64,000 nt of DNA from Mucilaginibacter cryoferens (GCF_014205845.1 NZ_JACHCR010000007.1:199057-263056), one strand, 5' to 3'; shown: positions 26,430 to 36,427, counted from the stretch's first letter. Notes: generated by a model from the letters alone, not told the origin. Program-made: numbers and translations.

Positions 26430-27659
26430 TTACTTACCCAATTTAGTTTTCAGGTTTTCGTCAATAGCAGCTAAAAACTCTTCGGTGTATAAATAGTCGG
26501 TACCATGTTCAACCTTAGGTTTAATGGTGATGGCCAAATCTTTGGTCATTTTACCGCTTTCTACAGTTTCAATACAAACTTCTTCCAAAGCTTTACAGAA
26601 ATCAATCAATGGCTGGTTATTGTCCAATATACCACGGAACTCCAACCCTCTTGTCCATGCAAAGATAGACGCGATAGGGTTGGTTGAAGTAGGCTTGCCA
26701 GCCTGGTGCTCGCGGTAGTGGCGTGTAACTGTGCCGTGTGCTGCTTCAGCCTCCATAACGGTACCATCTGGTGTAACCAGGGTTGATGTCATTAAACCTA
26801 ATGAGCCAAAACCTTGTGCTACGGTATCAGACTGTACGTCGCCATCGTAGTTTTTACAAGCCCAAACAAAGTTACCGTTCCATTTTAAGGCCGATGCAAC
26901 CATGTCGTCAATTAAACGGTGCTCGTAAGTAATACCCGCCTCAGCAAATTTTTGTTTGTAGTCGTTTTGGTAGATCTCTTCAAAAATATCTTTAAACCTG
27001 CCATCATATTTTTTAAGGATGGTATTTTTAGTTGATAAGTATAAAGGCCAGCCCTTCATCAATGCCTGGTTAAAGCAAGCGTGGGCAAACCCTTTGATAG
27101 ATTCGTCTGTGTTATACATAGCCAACGCTACACCATCACCTTTAAAGTTAAATACTTCAAATGATTGCTCTGCGCCGCCATCTTCGGGGGTAAAGGTAAT
27201 GGTTAGTTTACCTTTGCCTTTGGTTACAAAATCTGTAGCACGGTACTGATCGCCAAAAGCATGGCGGCCAATACAAATTGGGGCTGTCCAGTTTGGTACC
27301 AAACGAGGTACGTTTGCCATAACAATTGGCTCACGAAAAACAGTACCATCTAAAATATTACGGATGGTTCCGTTTGGCGAACGCCACATTTGTTTTAAGC
27401 CAAACTCTTCAACGCGTTGTTCATCGGGTGTAATGGTAGCGCATTTAATACCTACACCATATTTTAAAATAGCGTTCGCGGCATCTACGGTTACCTGATC
27501 GTTGGTTTCATCACGATACTCGATACCTAAATCGTAGTATTTGATATCCAGATCAAGATAAGGAGTTATCAATTTATCTTTAATGAATTTCCAGATGATC
27601 CGGGTCATTTCATCGCCATCCAGCTCAACTACCGGATTTTCTACTTTAATTTTTGACAT
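26430..27659 (-). CDS. icd: NADP-dependent isocitrate dehydrogenase, eukaryote-like type
   Basis: TCA-cycle enzyme making 2-oxoglutarate and NADPH. 409 residues, similar in length and sequence to the eukaryotic homodimeric type rather than the E. coli type. Markers are [16 protein letters not shown], the isocitrate motif [32 protein letters not shown], the Mg site [20 protein letters not shown], and the NADP region [20 protein letters not shown]. Monocistronic. Confidence 0.97.
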   Translation of the reverse strand: MSKIKVENPVVELDGDEMTRIIWKFIKDKLITPYLDLDIKYYDLGIEYRDETNDQVTVDAANAILKYGVGIKCATITPDEQRVEEFGLKQMWRSPNGTIRNILDGTVFREPIVMANVPRLVPNWTAPICIGRHAFGDQYRATDFVTKGKGKLTITFTPEDGGAEQSFEVFNFKGDGVALAMYNTDESIKGFAHACFNQALMKGWPLYLSTKNTILKKYDGRFKDIFEEIYQNDYKQKFAEAGITYEHRLIDDMVASALKWNGNFVWACKNYDGDVQSDTVAQGFGSLGLMTSTLVTPDGTVMEAEAAHGTVTRHYREHQAGKPTSTNPIASIFAWTRGLEFRGILDNNQPLIDFCKALEEVCIETVESGKMTKDLAITIKPKVEHGTDYLYTEEFLAAIDENLKTKLGK

Positions 27660-27868
27660 ATCTGATGCTGTTGTTTTATTTTAATGGCTTCAAATATATT
27701 AATTTGAGTTTATCAATTTAACTAAATAGTGCATGAAAATAATTGATTGCCGTTTAGTGACGATTTATTGCCTTAGTTTATTGTTTTTATAAACTTTGAT
27801 GCTATTTTTATAAAATTAAACGTTAATAACCCAAACTGGCGCCCAACCAAAGCCCGGTTGCTTGTATT

Positions 27869-28573
27869 ATGATAAAACTACTAACAAAAGTTCTCCTGAT
27901 ATTTACTTTTTGTATCTGTTCGTTTTTAGCCCGCGCCCAAAGCGGATTTGATTATGCGCAATATGACCTTGGTGTGGCCGCAGGTGTTAACGTAGCCGCC
28001 ATGGCCGATGTAAACACTTTCAGATACACCCCATCTGTGCATTTCAATTTCAATTATAACTCGGGTCCATATATTAACTATGTATTTGAGCTACAGGTTG
28101 GCCGGTTAGAAGGTGGCGACTCGGTTAAGTCCTCAAGCGGGCGGCAGTTTGAAAATCACTTTACTTCGTTTTTGTTCAGAGCCCAGCTGCAGGCGGGCGA
28201 ATTTTTAGACTACTCCAACAACAGGTTTGCCAACGCAATGAAAAACTGGTACGTATCAACAGGCATTGGTTATATAGCAAATCACATTGTTGCCAAAAGC
28301 GCCGATAAACGCGGCTATGTAATTCCGGGCGATAACAATGCCCAGGTGCCGTTTTTACCTGTAAGACTCGGATACGAATTTAAAATCTATAACAGTTACA
28401 GTCAACCAAGTGTTAAAATTGATATTGGCTATCAGTACAATTTTGTATTTAGCGATAATTTGGATGGTTATGCTACAGCCAAAAGCAATAATGACGCTTA
28501 CGCCCAATTTACTATAGGTGTTAAATTTGCCATAGGCGGTGTTACCTCCTACCGTAAACAAATTCCGTATTAA
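27869..28573 (+). CDS. Outer membrane beta-barrel protein, hypothetical
   Basis: 234 residues with a signal peptide (TKVLLIFTFCICSFLARAQS). The mature part alternates aromatic and polar strands with glycine-rich turns (VHFNFNYNSGPYINYVFELQ, WYVSTGIGYIAN, LRLGYEF-like segments, YAQFTIGVKFAIGG), typical of PorT or OmpW-like eight-stranded barrels. No specific function is seen. Single gene, divergent from icd. Confidence 0.8.
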   Translation: MIKLLTKVLLIFTFCICSFLARAQSGFDYAQYDLGVAAGVNVAAMADVNTFRYTPSVHFNFNYNSGPYINYVFELQVGRLEGGDSVKSSSGRQFENHFTSFLFRAQLQAGEFLDYSNNRFANAMKNWYVSTGIGYIANHIVAKSADKRGYVIPGDNNAQVPFLPVRLGYEFKIYNSYSQPSVKIDIGYQYNFVFSDNLDGYATAKSNNDAYAQFTIGVKFAIGGVTSYRKQIPY

Positions 28574-28729
28574 ATAAAAACAGCTTCAATTGTCCATTTT
28601 TGTTAAAATGCGATTGAGGCTACCTTTATTCCCGGCTCTTATATTCTGGATTCTACCACTAAATTATTGCCGCGCATTGATTTTTTGGCAAGGTTTTTTA
28701 CTGTATATTTAATATAAATTATAAAACCT

Positions 28730-29179
28730 ATGAACGAGCAAAATATTAACCCCGGCTACGACGACGACGACGCGCTGGCAGACAATATGAACGACCGCGA
28801 CCGCACATTAAGAGACGACCTTGATGAAACTATGGCTAAGGAAGACCTGAATTATAACGCCGAAGACGACAGCTTTGAATACGATGTAAAAAGCGATGAT
28901 CCGGATTATTATCACCCAGACCCTTATAAAACATCAGTAAAAAACGGTGAGGATATGAACTCAACCTATGATGAGGCCAACCCCTATGATGCCGCCGATG
29001 GCGAATACTCCAGTAAAAGATCAATTGAAACAGATGTGGATGATTTAGCTATGCACATAGACGACGGTGAAATTACCGAAGTTGATGCCGCAGATGCCGC
29101 GCTGGCCCACACACCAGAGGATGACCGCGATGATCTGGACGAAGAAGGCTATCCTAAAAACGATACACCTTTAAGATAG
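28730..29179 (+). CDS. Acidic hypothetical protein
   Basis: 149 residues, extremely rich in Asp and Glu (DDDDALADNMNDRDR, LDEEGYPKNDTPLR) and probably largely disordered. No signal peptide and no family that I recognise. It lies between the barrel protein and the convergent dnaX gene. Possible roles of such proteins include cation binding or chaperoning, but nothing here supports one. Confidence 0.75.
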   Translation: MNEQNINPGYDDDDALADNMNDRDRTLRDDLDETMAKEDLNYNAEDDSFEYDVKSDDPDYYHPDPYKTSVKNGEDMNSTYDEANPYDAADGEYSSKRSIETDVDDLAMHIDDGEITEVDAADAALAHTPEDDRDDLDEEGYPKNDTPLR

Positions 29180-29221
29180 AGCGTAGTGAATAGTATATTT
29201 TATTTTTCACTCCCTGTCACC

Positions 29222-31033
29222 TTAATCAAAATCGAGATTAAAACGGTTACGCAGTTCCATCAGTTGTGGGTTATTTGATGCCATGTGCTGAAATTTCTCA
29301 CTTGTAGTATATGGCTTGCGTATAACCTGCACCTCATCAACACGGGCATGAACCTCAATAGTGAAGTTATTTAACTTGCTACGTAAAAAATTGTGCATTT
29401 CGGGCCGCTCTTCCCTAAACATATTCTCCTGCACCATATTGCCTACCAAAATCTCAAATTCGTAAGGCCTTATCATTCGTGGCGCGTTTGAGGTAAAAAT
29501 GGTTACCAGGTTTTTTTTGCCCTCGGCTTTTACTTTTGCAGCAAAATCGCTCCAGTGCTTTAAAAAACTGTCCATGGTAAAATCGTCCTGCGCATCTCCC
29601 TTTAAATAAGGGTCTTCTTCTTCCAGTATCTCTTCTTCTGTTTTACCGGTATCTGTTAACGATGGCGTTAACGTACTCCTAAGCGGCATAATTATCTTGG
29701 GCCGCGGGGCAGCTGCCGGCGAATTTTCTTTTACCGGTGCCGGTTGAGCCTGGGGTAGTACCTCACTACCAGGCGCTGGCGTGGTTTTATTATAAACCGG
29801 CGGCGCATCATTTAATACAGCAGTTTGGCTGATGCTTTTATTCTCTGTTACCGGCGCTATTGCTGGGGTATCAGGTTTTTTTTTTAATGCCCCATCGTTG
29901 ATGGGCGCTGCTGTAAGCGGTGTGGTGGCCATATTAAAGGCCGAGGGCAGGTGGCACATCTTGAGCAAAGCCAGCTCAACCTGCAAACGTTGATTTTTAC
30001 TCAGCTTATAACTAATATCGCACTGATTGGCAATATTCATGGCCGAAAGCAGGAACGATACAGAACCCGCCTGTGATTGCTGCAGGTATTTATTTTTAAT
30101 ACCCTCACTTACCTCTAAAAGCTTTAGTGTTGATTGATCTTTACTTACCAGCAGGTTACGAAAATGCTCGCTTAAGCCGGCAATAAAGTGAGCACCATCA
30201 AACCCGCGGGATAATATCTCGTCAAAAAACAAAAGCACCTTGGCGGTATCCTCTTTAAGCAGACTTTCGGTTATCTTAAAATAATAATCGTAATCAAGTA
30301 TATTAAGGTTATCTATAACCGAGCTGTAAGTAACCTTACCACCAGAAAAACTTACTATCTGATCAAACATTGATAAGGCGTCTCTTAAACCGCCATCTGC
30401 CTTTTGGGCGATGATGTGCAGTCCATCGGGCTCATAACTGATATTTTCTTTACCGGCAATAGATGCCAGGTGATTAGCCATATCATCAACCCTGATGCGG
30501 TTAAAATCAAATATCTGGCAACGGGATAATATGGTAGGCAGTATTTTATGCTTCTCGGTAGTAGCCAATATAAATATGGCGTAATGAGGTGGCTCTTCCA
30601 GCGTTTTCAAAAAAGCGTTAAAAGCCGCCTGCGATAGCATGTGCACCTCATCAATAATATAAACCTTGTAACGGGCAGCCTGTGGCGGTATCCGTACCTG
30701 CTCAATTAAACTACGAATATCATCAACCGAGTTATTGGATGCAGCATCAAGCTCATGAACATTAAAGGAGTTGCCATTTTCAAAAGCTTTGCACGATGCG
30801 CACGCGCCGCAAGCCTCGCCATTGGGCTGTAAATTGGTACAGTTAATGGTTTTGGCCAAAATACGCGCGCAGGTAGTTTTACCCACACCACGCGGACCGC
30901 AGAACAAAAATGCCTGCGCCAGCTGGTTGTTTTTAATGGCGTTTTTGAGGGTATTGGTTATATGTTGCTGACCAACAACGGTTTCAAAAGTAGCCGGGCG
31001 ATATTTACGGGCCGAAACGATAAAATTATCCAC
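29222..31033 (-). CDS. dnaX: DNA polymerase III subunit gamma/tau
   Basis: Clamp-loader ATPase. 603 residues. Walker A is FCGPRGVGKTT, the zinc finger comes from CTNLQPNGEACGACASC, Walker B is VYIIDEVHMLS, sensor 1 is FILATTEKHKI, and the SRC motif is LSRCQIF. Domain III and a Pro/Ala-rich linker follow. The C-terminal part (about residues 450-603) would be the tau-specific region that contacts the polymerase. No frameshift signal for a short gamma form was identified. Monocistronic. Confidence 0.96.
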   Translation of the reverse strand: MDNFIVSARKYRPATFETVVGQQHITNTLKNAIKNNQLAQAFLFCGPRGVGKTTCARILAKTINCTNLQPNGEACGACASCKAFENGNSFNVHELDAASNNSVDDIRSLIEQVRIPPQAARYKVYIIDEVHMLSQAAFNAFLKTLEEPPHYAIFILATTEKHKILPTILSRCQIFDFNRIRVDDMANHLASIAGKENISYEPDGLHIIAQKADGGLRDALSMFDQIVSFSGGKVTYSSVIDNLNILDYDYYFKITESLLKEDTAKVLLFFDEILSRGFDGAHFIAGLSEHFRNLLVSKDQSTLKLLEVSEGIKNKYLQQSQAGSVSFLLSAMNIANQCDISYKLSKNQRLQVELALLKMCHLPSAFNMATTPLTAAPINDGALKKKPDTPAIAPVTENKSISQTAVLNDAPPVYNKTTPAPGSEVLPQAQPAPVKENSPAAAPRPKIIMPLRSTLTPSLTDTGKTEEEILEEEDPYLKGDAQDDFTMDSFLKHWSDFAAKVKAEGKKNLVTIFTSNAPRMIRPYEFEILVGNMVQENMFREERPEMHNFLRSKLNNFTIEVHARVDEVQVIRKPYTTSEKFQHMASNNPQLMELRNRFNLDFD

Positions 31034-31106
31034 AGCACGAAGTTAACAAGAAAATGCTTTACGTTAAAGAGCCAACCGGGCTATTGTTAAGATAAAATTA
31101 CCAACA

Positions 31107-31343
31107 TTATTGCAAGTCATCGTCGGGCAGGTGATCATCGTCTTCCGGGTCGGGTTCGCCCATATCATCGCCAACCTGTATTTCGTGCAGGTCATCTTCG
31201 GCATCCAACTGATCGTCAAAATCCTCATCATCTTCGTCTTCCCAGTCCCCTTCTATATCATCACCTCCGCCATATGATAGCTGATAGTTGGCAGGGCACG
31301 CTAATGCTACCGTATTTTGATTTTGAAAGCTGACAAACTGCAT
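31107..31343 (-). CDS. Small acidic hypothetical protein
   Basis: 78 residues; the C-terminal two thirds are almost purely Asp/Glu (EGDWEDEDDEDFDDQLDAED), preceded by a hydrophobic start MQFVSFQNQNTVALACPANY. No family recognised. It is the second strongly acidic small gene within 2 kb, one on each side of dnaX. Confidence 0.6.
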   Translation of the reverse strand: MQFVSFQNQNTVALACPANYQLSYGGGDDIEGDWEDEDDEDFDDQLDAEDDLHEIQVGDDMGEPDPEDDDHLPDDDLQ

Positions 31344-31416
31344 ATCTAAATAAATTTTACTATTAACAGATAGGTTGAAGATAAGTCTTTATTTGATCAC
31401 CATGCAACCTTATTTA

Positions 31417-32871
31417 CTATAGAAATGATTTGGATACCTTTAATATAACACCGAAAGAATTGTATAACAGCCCACCCCGATCGTAACCAACATCGTAACC
31501 AACGGTGTAGCCATGCTTTAAGCTCCTAAGTCCTTCCAAATAGGCCGAAAACTGATTTACTTCGCTGAACGCTCCCGGATTAGAGGGATTTCTAATCCCT
31601 CCCACACCAATATATTTGCTTGATCCGGTATCATAAGTTCCATAATTCATAGAGTAAGAAAATTTAGCGGTGTAGAGCCATTTAAAGGCATAAAATTGGG
31701 TAGCTGCATGAAATACTTTTACCCTATTGTTTATAAAAAACTGATCCTGTGCCCTACCCAAATTACTTCTGGCATCCAACGCTGTGGTTATAAACGGATT
31801 ACCTAAAGCCTCATTTTTATATGACCAGCCTTCTACATATTCGTAATTGTTGTAATAGTCTTCAGCACCCGATTGGGTAGATTTTGATGATAAAGTACCA
31901 GCTTGATTAACAGTATAAAATAACTCAAGTATAACTTTTTTCCATTGAAAATCCCCTGTACCAGGTTGATTATTAACCAAGCTGATACCATTTAAACCGT
32001 CTTTTATATTCGCCAGTTTACTTAGTGCGCCTTTATCGTAAAGACTTTGCCGATAAACAGATAGAGTGAGCCCATCAAATCTATATTCTGCACCAACATC
32101 AACCGAACCTAAATGATTCCCAACTTTTGATCCCTGGTAGAGCCTACCCGTAAGTACGTACCAATATGTTTCTGACCCGGATAAATTAAATTTCGGAAAA
32201 ATAAGCTTTTCATCGCCCCACAAAGCCTGGTGATTATATCCGGCCTCAAACTTAAACCGCCATGAGGGCATTCCCACCTTTAAATACAGACTATTTGATA
32301 AAAAGTAATTGGTATAATTACCTGTTCGCTTTCCGGAACGTACTATTACATTGCCCATATAACCATTTACATAAGCACCCTTTACGGCAAATAGCTTTCC
32401 CAAAACAGGAATACTATAATAATTAGGGATGCTTAAACTAATTTGCGGAATGCCAAGCGCGTTGCCCGATATGGGGAAAGAACCAGTTGACAGGGTAGAA
32501 TCTGTTAATCCTATAATATCTTTTGAGCGCCCGGCCTTTAATTCAAAAATACCGGCTTTACCTTTTACAAAACCCTCAATCAAATCAAACTGAGATCTAT
32601 TGCCAACGTTCACTCGCCCTTCAAACGAAGCGGCCCAATCAAATACCCTCCGGGTGGTATCATAATCTTTTCTAACACGACCAATAAAACTACCCGAGCC
32701 GCCAGGCAATGGAACGCTCCCATATTGATTTGATCGGAGCCAAAAAGGCACTACGCCATTGGTGGTTTCAATTCCTTGAACTTCCAAGCTTGCATGAATA
32801 TCGCTTACCTGAGCACTGGCAGCCAAATGCATCAGCAGCCAAAATGTTGTTAAACTTAATATTTTTTTCAT
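31417..32871 (-). CDS. Capsule assembly Wzi family outer membrane protein
   Basis: 484 residues with a signal peptide (MKKILSLTTFWLLMHLAASA). The mature part is a long beta-barrel with many aromatic strands. The N-terminal GVVPFWLRSNQYGSVPLPGG and the strand pattern through to FGVILKVSKSFL are those of Bacteroidota Wzi-family proteins. E. coli Wzi is a lectin-like barrel that anchors capsule at the surface. No capsule biosynthesis genes are adjacent. Confidence 0.85.
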   Translation of the reverse strand: MKKILSLTTFWLLMHLAASAQVSDIHASLEVQGIETTNGVVPFWLRSNQYGSVPLPGGSGSFIGRVRKDYDTTRRVFDWAASFEGRVNVGNRSQFDLIEGFVKGKAGIFELKAGRSKDIIGLTDSTLSTGSFPISGNALGIPQISLSIPNYYSIPVLGKLFAVKGAYVNGYMGNVIVRSGKRTGNYTNYFLSNSLYLKVGMPSWRFKFEAGYNHQALWGDEKLIFPKFNLSGSETYWYVLTGRLYQGSKVGNHLGSVDVGAEYRFDGLTLSVYRQSLYDKGALSKLANIKDGLNGISLVNNQPGTGDFQWKKVILELFYTVNQAGTLSSKSTQSGAEDYYNNYEYVEGWSYKNEALGNPFITTALDARSNLGRAQDQFFINNRVKVFHAATQFYAFKWLYTAKFSYSMNYGTYDTGSSKYIGVGGIRNPSNPGAFSEVNQFSAYLEGLRSLKHGYTVGYDVGYDRGGLLYNSFGVILKVSKSFL

Positions 32872-33208
32872 CCAGCGTTGTTTTATTACAAACTACCAAT
32901 TAAAAATAGACAATTATCATTTTTTTAATCACAACGCAAAAAACGTTACAATGTTGGTACCTTTTTCTCACATTTCTTCACACTTTTCACAAGATACTGA
33001 ACACTAACCGATAAACTTTATTTTTAAATATTAAAAAAACATTAACCTATACGAAATAAATAGAAATAACCCCTCTTTTTAAATTTTATAAAATCCGGGG
33101 GTACCTGATTAAATTATTATTATACGCCAGGGTATTGATTTTCAAATATTATCACTACATTTGCAGCCCCGTATTAGCGGGTAATTAATTAAAAATCAAA
33201 GTATAATA
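32872..33208 (+). other. Intergenic region carrying the ribosomal operon promoter and leader
   Basis: 337 bp between wzi and rpsF. The only clear elements are the promoter at 33135-33163 and a short GC hairpin just after it (about 33166-33182). The rest is AT-rich and without a gene. Confidence 0.5.
33135..33163 (+). promoter_or_regulatory. Promoter of rpsF-rpsR-rplI
   Basis: TTG at 33135-33137, an 18-base spacer and TACATTTG at 33156-33163 match the Bacteroidota -33/-7 pattern. The expected transcript start near 33170 leaves a leader of about 40 bases. Confidence 0.7.
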
Positions 33209-33571
33209 ATGCAACAGTACGAAATCGTGATCGTTCTAACCCCGTTGTTATCAGAAGAAACAGCTAAAGAAGGCATTGCCAAATTTAGCAAGATCTTAAC
33301 TGATGGCGGAGCCGAAATTGTCCAGGAGGATAATTGGGGTTTGAGAAAATTAGCGTACCCTATTCAAAAAAAGACTACAGGGTACTATCACTTAACTGAA
33401 TTTAAGGCTCCGGGTGATTTAATTAACAAATTGGAGATTGAATTAAGACGCGATGAGCGTGTTTTGCGTTTCCTTACTATTGCTTTGGATAAACATGCCA
33501 TTGCTTACAACGACAAAAAACGCAGCGGTGCCTTTAACAAGAAACCTAAAGCAGAGGAGGCTTCACACTAA
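33209..33571 (+). CDS. rpsF: 30S ribosomal protein S6
   Basis: 120 residues: [20 protein letters not shown] and the RNA-contacting [20 protein letters not shown] are standard S6. It is the first gene of the S6-S18-L9 operon, and its stop overlaps the rpsR ATG. Confidence 0.97.
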   Translation: MQQYEIVIVLTPLLSEETAKEGIAKFSKILTDGGAEIVQEDNWGLRKLAYPIQKKTTGYYHLTEFKAPGDLINKLEIELRRDERVLRFLTIALDKHAIAYNDKKRSGAFNKKPKAEEASH

Positions 33572-33834
33572 TGGCAAACGAACAAATTAAATACGTTACC
33601 GCTCCAAAAGTGGAGGATAACCGTAAAAAATACTGCCGTTTTAAAAAGAATGGTATTAAGTATATCGACTACAAAGACGCTAACTTTTTATTAAAGTTCA
33701 TTAACGATCAGGGTAAAGTATTACCACGTCGTTTAACTGGTACTTCATTAAAATTTCAGCGTAAAGTGGCTCAGGCTGTTAAACGTGCCCGCCACATTGG
33801 TTTATTACCTTACGTTACAGATTCATTAAAATAA
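33571..33834 (+). CDS. rpsR: 30S ribosomal protein S18
   Basis: 87 residues; [20 protein letters not shown] and the C-terminal [20 protein letters not shown] are typical S18. It forms a complex with S6 on the 30S platform. It overlaps rpsF by one base. Confidence 0.97.
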   Translation: MANEQIKYVTAPKVEDNRKKYCRFKKNGIKYIDYKDANFLLKFINDQGKVLPRRLTGTSLKFQRKVAQAVKRARHIGLLPYVTDSLK

Positions 33835-33849
33835 TAGGAGATTTAAGAA

Positions 33850-34293
33850 ATGGAAGTTATTTTAAAACAAGATGTAAAAAACCTGGGTGATAAAGACGAT
33901 GTAGTAAACGTTAAACCAGGTTATGGTCGTAACTACCTTTTACCTAAAGGTTTCGCCATATTAGCTACAGTAAGTGCACGCAAAGTTTTGGCTGAAAACT
34001 TGAAACAAGCTCAGTTTAAACAAGAAAAAATCCGCAAGGATGCCGATGCTATAGCTGCCCGTTTAGAAGGTGTTAAACTTAACATTGGCGCTAAAGCCGG
34101 TGAAAGCGGAAAAATCTTCGGTGCTATCAACACTATCCAAATTGCTGATGCATTGAAAAAAGAAGGTTTTGAAGTTGACCGTCGCCGTATCACATTTGAT
34201 CAGGAGCCTAAGTTTGTTGGTGATTACATCGCAAACGTTAACCTGCACAAAGAAGTTAAAGTACAGGTTCCTTTCTCAGTAGTAGCTGAGTAA
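33850..34293 (+). CDS. rplI: 50S ribosomal protein L9
   Basis: 147 residues; MEVILKQDVKNLGDKDDVVN with the GYGRNYLLPKGFA motif is the L9 signature, followed by the long connecting helix and the C-terminal domain with GKIFGAINTIQIADALKKEG. Last gene of the operon. An AGGAG sequence lies upstream. Confidence 0.97.
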   Translation: MEVILKQDVKNLGDKDDVVNVKPGYGRNYLLPKGFAILATVSARKVLAENLKQAQFKQEKIRKDADAIAARLEGVKLNIGAKAGESGKIFGAINTIQIADALKKEGFEVDRRRITFDQEPKFVGDYIANVNLHKEVKVQVPFSVVAE

Positions 34294-34298
34294 TTTAT

Positions 34299-34331
34299 AT
34301 TTCTGATATCCGGAGTTTCTATTTCGGATTT
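34299..34331 (+). repeat. Degenerate heptad intergenic repeat (ATTTCGG type)
   Basis: Units ATTTCTG, ATATCCG and, after an eight-base spacer, ATTTCGG. It resembles the repeats at 7051, 7536 and 21633, and lies between rplI and its terminator. Confidence 0.4.
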
Positions 34332-34354
34332 GAAGAAAAAATTTAGAATTTAGA

Positions 34355-34386
34355 AGGTGTTTTGCATATGCAGAACACCTTTTTTA
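34355..34386 (+). terminator. Terminator of the rpsF-rpsR-rplI operon
   Basis: 11-bp stem with one G-T pair (34355-34365 with 34370-34380) and an ATAT loop, followed by a T run. Confidence 0.85.
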
Positions 34387-34410
34387 GTTTTATAGAAACT
34401 CATATACATA

Positions 34411-35175
34411 GTGCAGCGCAATTACAATTCGTCCAAATTATCTAAATCAAAAACAGGCAGCAAAAGTTCAATATCTAAAAGCAGGTTTAACGGTATTTTT
34501 AAACTTGCTTTCAGGGTACTTAAGCTGGCTTTTATTCTTTTTTTCGGGCTTAGCTTATTTGGGGTATTATTGTTTCGCTTTGTACACCCGCCCTTTACCT
34601 GGCTGATGATTGAGCGGGGCTTTCAACAAAAAGCCCGTGGCAAAGAGTGGAAGATAGACAAGCAATGGAAAAGTTTCGACGACATTTCTGACAACATGAA
34701 ACGCGCCGCGGTAGCTGCCGAAGACCAGACTTTTTTAGAACACCACGGCTTCGATTTTAATGCGATAGAAAAAGCCATCGAAAAAAACCAGCACAGCAAA
34801 AAACTCATCGGCGGTAGTACCATATCGCAACAGGTAGCCAAAAACGTTTTCTTGTGGGAAGGCCGTTCGCTGTTGCGTAAAGGTATCGAGGCTTATTTTA
34901 CCGTATTGATAGAAGTTTTTTGGAGTAAAAAGCGCATTATGGAAATGTATCTTAACGAGATTGAGATGGGTGATGGTATTTACGGTATTGAAGCCGCATC
35001 GCAAGCCTATTTCCATAAACCGGCATCAGATTTAACCAAACACGAAGCAGCAGCTATAGCGGTGATATTCCCAAGTCCGCTTAAATGGTCGGCAACCAAT
35101 CCTACGCGTTATTTAAAGCATAGGCAGTATCTGATCATGAAGAATATGAAAAGGCTCGGGCCGTTAGATTTTTGA
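34411..35175 (+). CDS. mtgA: Monofunctional peptidoglycan transglycosylase
   Basis: Polymerises lipid II into glycan strands at the inner membrane. 254 residues; GTG start at 34411, because an in-frame stop (34393-34395) lies just upstream and no ATG precedes the membrane anchor. One membrane segment (LAFILFFGLSLFGVLLF) is followed by the GT51 domain: catalytic-Glu motif AAEDQTFLEHHGFD, GGSTISQQVAKNVFLW, KRIMEMYLNEIEMGDGIYGI. No transpeptidase domain. Confidence 0.95.
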   Translation: MQRNYNSSKLSKSKTGSKSSISKSRFNGIFKLAFRVLKLAFILFFGLSLFGVLLFRFVHPPFTWLMIERGFQQKARGKEWKIDKQWKSFDDISDNMKRAAVAAEDQTFLEHHGFDFNAIEKAIEKNQHSKKLIGGSTISQQVAKNVFLWEGRSLLRKGIEAYFTVLIEVFWSKKRIMEMYLNEIEMGDGIYGIEAASQAYFHKPASDLTKHEAAAIAVIFPSPLKWSATNPTRYLKHRQYLIMKNMKRLGPLDF

Positions 35176-35252
35176 GCCCCCTAACCCCCTAAAGGGGGAA
35201 CAAGAACTAAAATAGAAACCTTTTATTCCCCCTTTAGAGGGCCAGGGGGCCT
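35175..35252. repeat. Inverted repeat of CCCCCTAAAGGGGGAA type
   Basis: The left arm 35175-35200 and the right arm 35226-35252 are near reverse complements. It lies between the convergent mtgA and DUF1801 genes, and its right arm encodes the last residues (PPGPLKGE) of the DUF1801 protein. This is a common type of intergenic palindrome in Bacteroidota. Confidence 0.7.
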
Positions 35253-35858
35253 ATACTTCCAATGCCTTGATTTACCTTCGCTGATCCATTCGGCAGCCGT
35301 GGTCATCCGTTTTATTCGCGTAGCTTCTGTCTTAACTTCCAAAATCCATTCTACATATTCTTTTTTATGCGAATAGCTTGACCTATCGAAATTAAGACTG
35401 GCGTTGGGATATGTGGTTAAAAACGCAGTGAAATATTCTGGGATAACCAACTCCGCTTTAGGTACTGCGGCCTTTTTTACGGCAGTAGATATCTTTTTCC
35501 CGTCTTCGTTAAGCACTATTGCCTGCCTGATAAAATCCTGCAAGATCTCCTTTGATGGAAGATCATCTATTTTGGTGATGCGACCAAAGCTACCAGCAGA
35601 TCCGTCTCCAATACTTAACGCATGATAAGGATCATTCAATAATGTAGCCTTCCAGAAACCGAATGAACAATGTTCTTTAAAAGCCGCCATCTGGCATACC
35701 GGACCTTTGTAATCAAAAAACGGGAAGCCCCATTTCACTGTTTCCATCAATAAAGGAGATGTTTCATGTACAATTTCCCTGATGTATTCCAGAATTGGTT
35801 TGGCAAAGTCGGGGGCCTTTTCTATAAAGGTATCAACGCGGGCATCGTATTGTTCCAT
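35223..35858 (-). CDS. DUF1801 / YdeI-OmpD-associated family protein
   Basis: 211 residues. The N-terminal half is DUF1801 (FAKPILEYIREIVHETSPLL, ETVKWGFPFFDYKGPVCQMA, then CSFGFWK). The C-terminal half carries the YdeI pattern (IPEYFTAFLTTYPNASLNFD then SSYSHKKEYVEWILEVKTEA and TRIKRMTTAAEWI). Homologues are annotated as bacteriocin-protection or hypothetical proteins, without proven activity. The last eight codons fall in a repeat, so the original C-terminus may have been shorter or different. Confidence 0.85.
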   Translation of the reverse strand: MEQYDARVDTFIEKAPDFAKPILEYIREIVHETSPLLMETVKWGFPFFDYKGPVCQMAAFKEHCSFGFWKATLLNDPYHALSIGDGSAGSFGRITKIDDLPSKEILQDFIRQAIVLNEDGKKISTAVKKAAVPKAELVIPEYFTAFLTTYPNASLNFDRSSYSHKKEYVEWILEVKTEATRIKRMTTAAEWISEGKSRHWKYRPPGPLKGE

Positions 35859-35900
35859 AAAATAAATTTAGCGACAAATATTTCATTTGCCCCTCTGAAG

Positions 35901-36236
35901 CTAAAAATGTTCCCTTATTAATTTTAGCAGAAATTGTTTGTTGATAGTACTTTCTTCACTTTTGTCATAGAGCGTAAGCATATTAATCAACACATCTTCG
36001 TTGGATTCACTTACGAGATAAGTAATTATCCTATATCCTCCACTTTTCCCTTTGCCTTTACTTTTTATAGCCAATCTAACTTTGTATAACCCTCCGCCCA
36101 AAGCAACACCTTGTTTAGGATCATTAATTAACAGTTCCTGAAATATTTTGAGGTCTTCAAGTAGGGACGAATGTTTCTTTTTTAAGTCTTTTGCCTTCTT
36201 AATAAAAACAGGCGTATAAAAAACCTTGTTAGGCAT
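35901..36236 (-). CDS. RelE-like toxin
   Basis: 111 residues of the RelE/ParE superfamily: VFYTPVFIKKAKDLKKKHSS, LYKVRLAIKSKGKGKSGGYR and the C-terminal strand VLINMLTLYDKSEE. RelE-type toxins cut mRNA on the ribosome. It overlaps by one base the stop of the upstream antitoxin gene, forming a standard pair. Confidence 0.85.
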   Translation of the reverse strand: MPNKVFYTPVFIKKAKDLKKKHSSLLEDLKIFQELLINDPKQGVALGGGLYKVRLAIKSKGKGKSGGYRIITYLVSESNEDVLINMLTLYDKSEESTINKQFLLKLIREHF

Positions 36237-36427
36237 TATATATCTTTCAGGCTAAGTGACTCTATTTCTCCAGACTGTATTTGCTTGACTTGCTTTAATG
36301 CCATAGCTATCTCTTGAGTAAGCTCACTCTCTTTTGGCAACTCAATAACCTTTGCCTTAAATTTCTTTAAGATGGTCAACAGAATTTCCGCATCACTGTC
36401 TTTTACCTGTACTGTGAAAGTTGTCAT
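36236..36427 (-). CDS. Antitoxin of RelE-like pair
   Basis: 63 residues starting MTTFTVQVKDSDAEILLTIL. The frame opens slightly earlier at a TTG inside the promoter box, which is rejected. A short N-terminal strand suited to dimerisation and DNA binding is followed by a charged helical tail (ALKQVKQIQSGEIESLSLKD). It is the first gene of the pair, coupled to the toxin. Confidence 0.8.
   Translation of the reverse strand: MTTFTVQVKDSDAEILLTILKKFKAKVIELPKESELTQEIAMALKQVKQIQSGEIESLSLKDI

Noticed and set aside
28574..28660. Terminator hairpin after the beta-barrel gene
   Set aside because: The arms match at only 9 of 11 positions around a long loop, too weak to claim.
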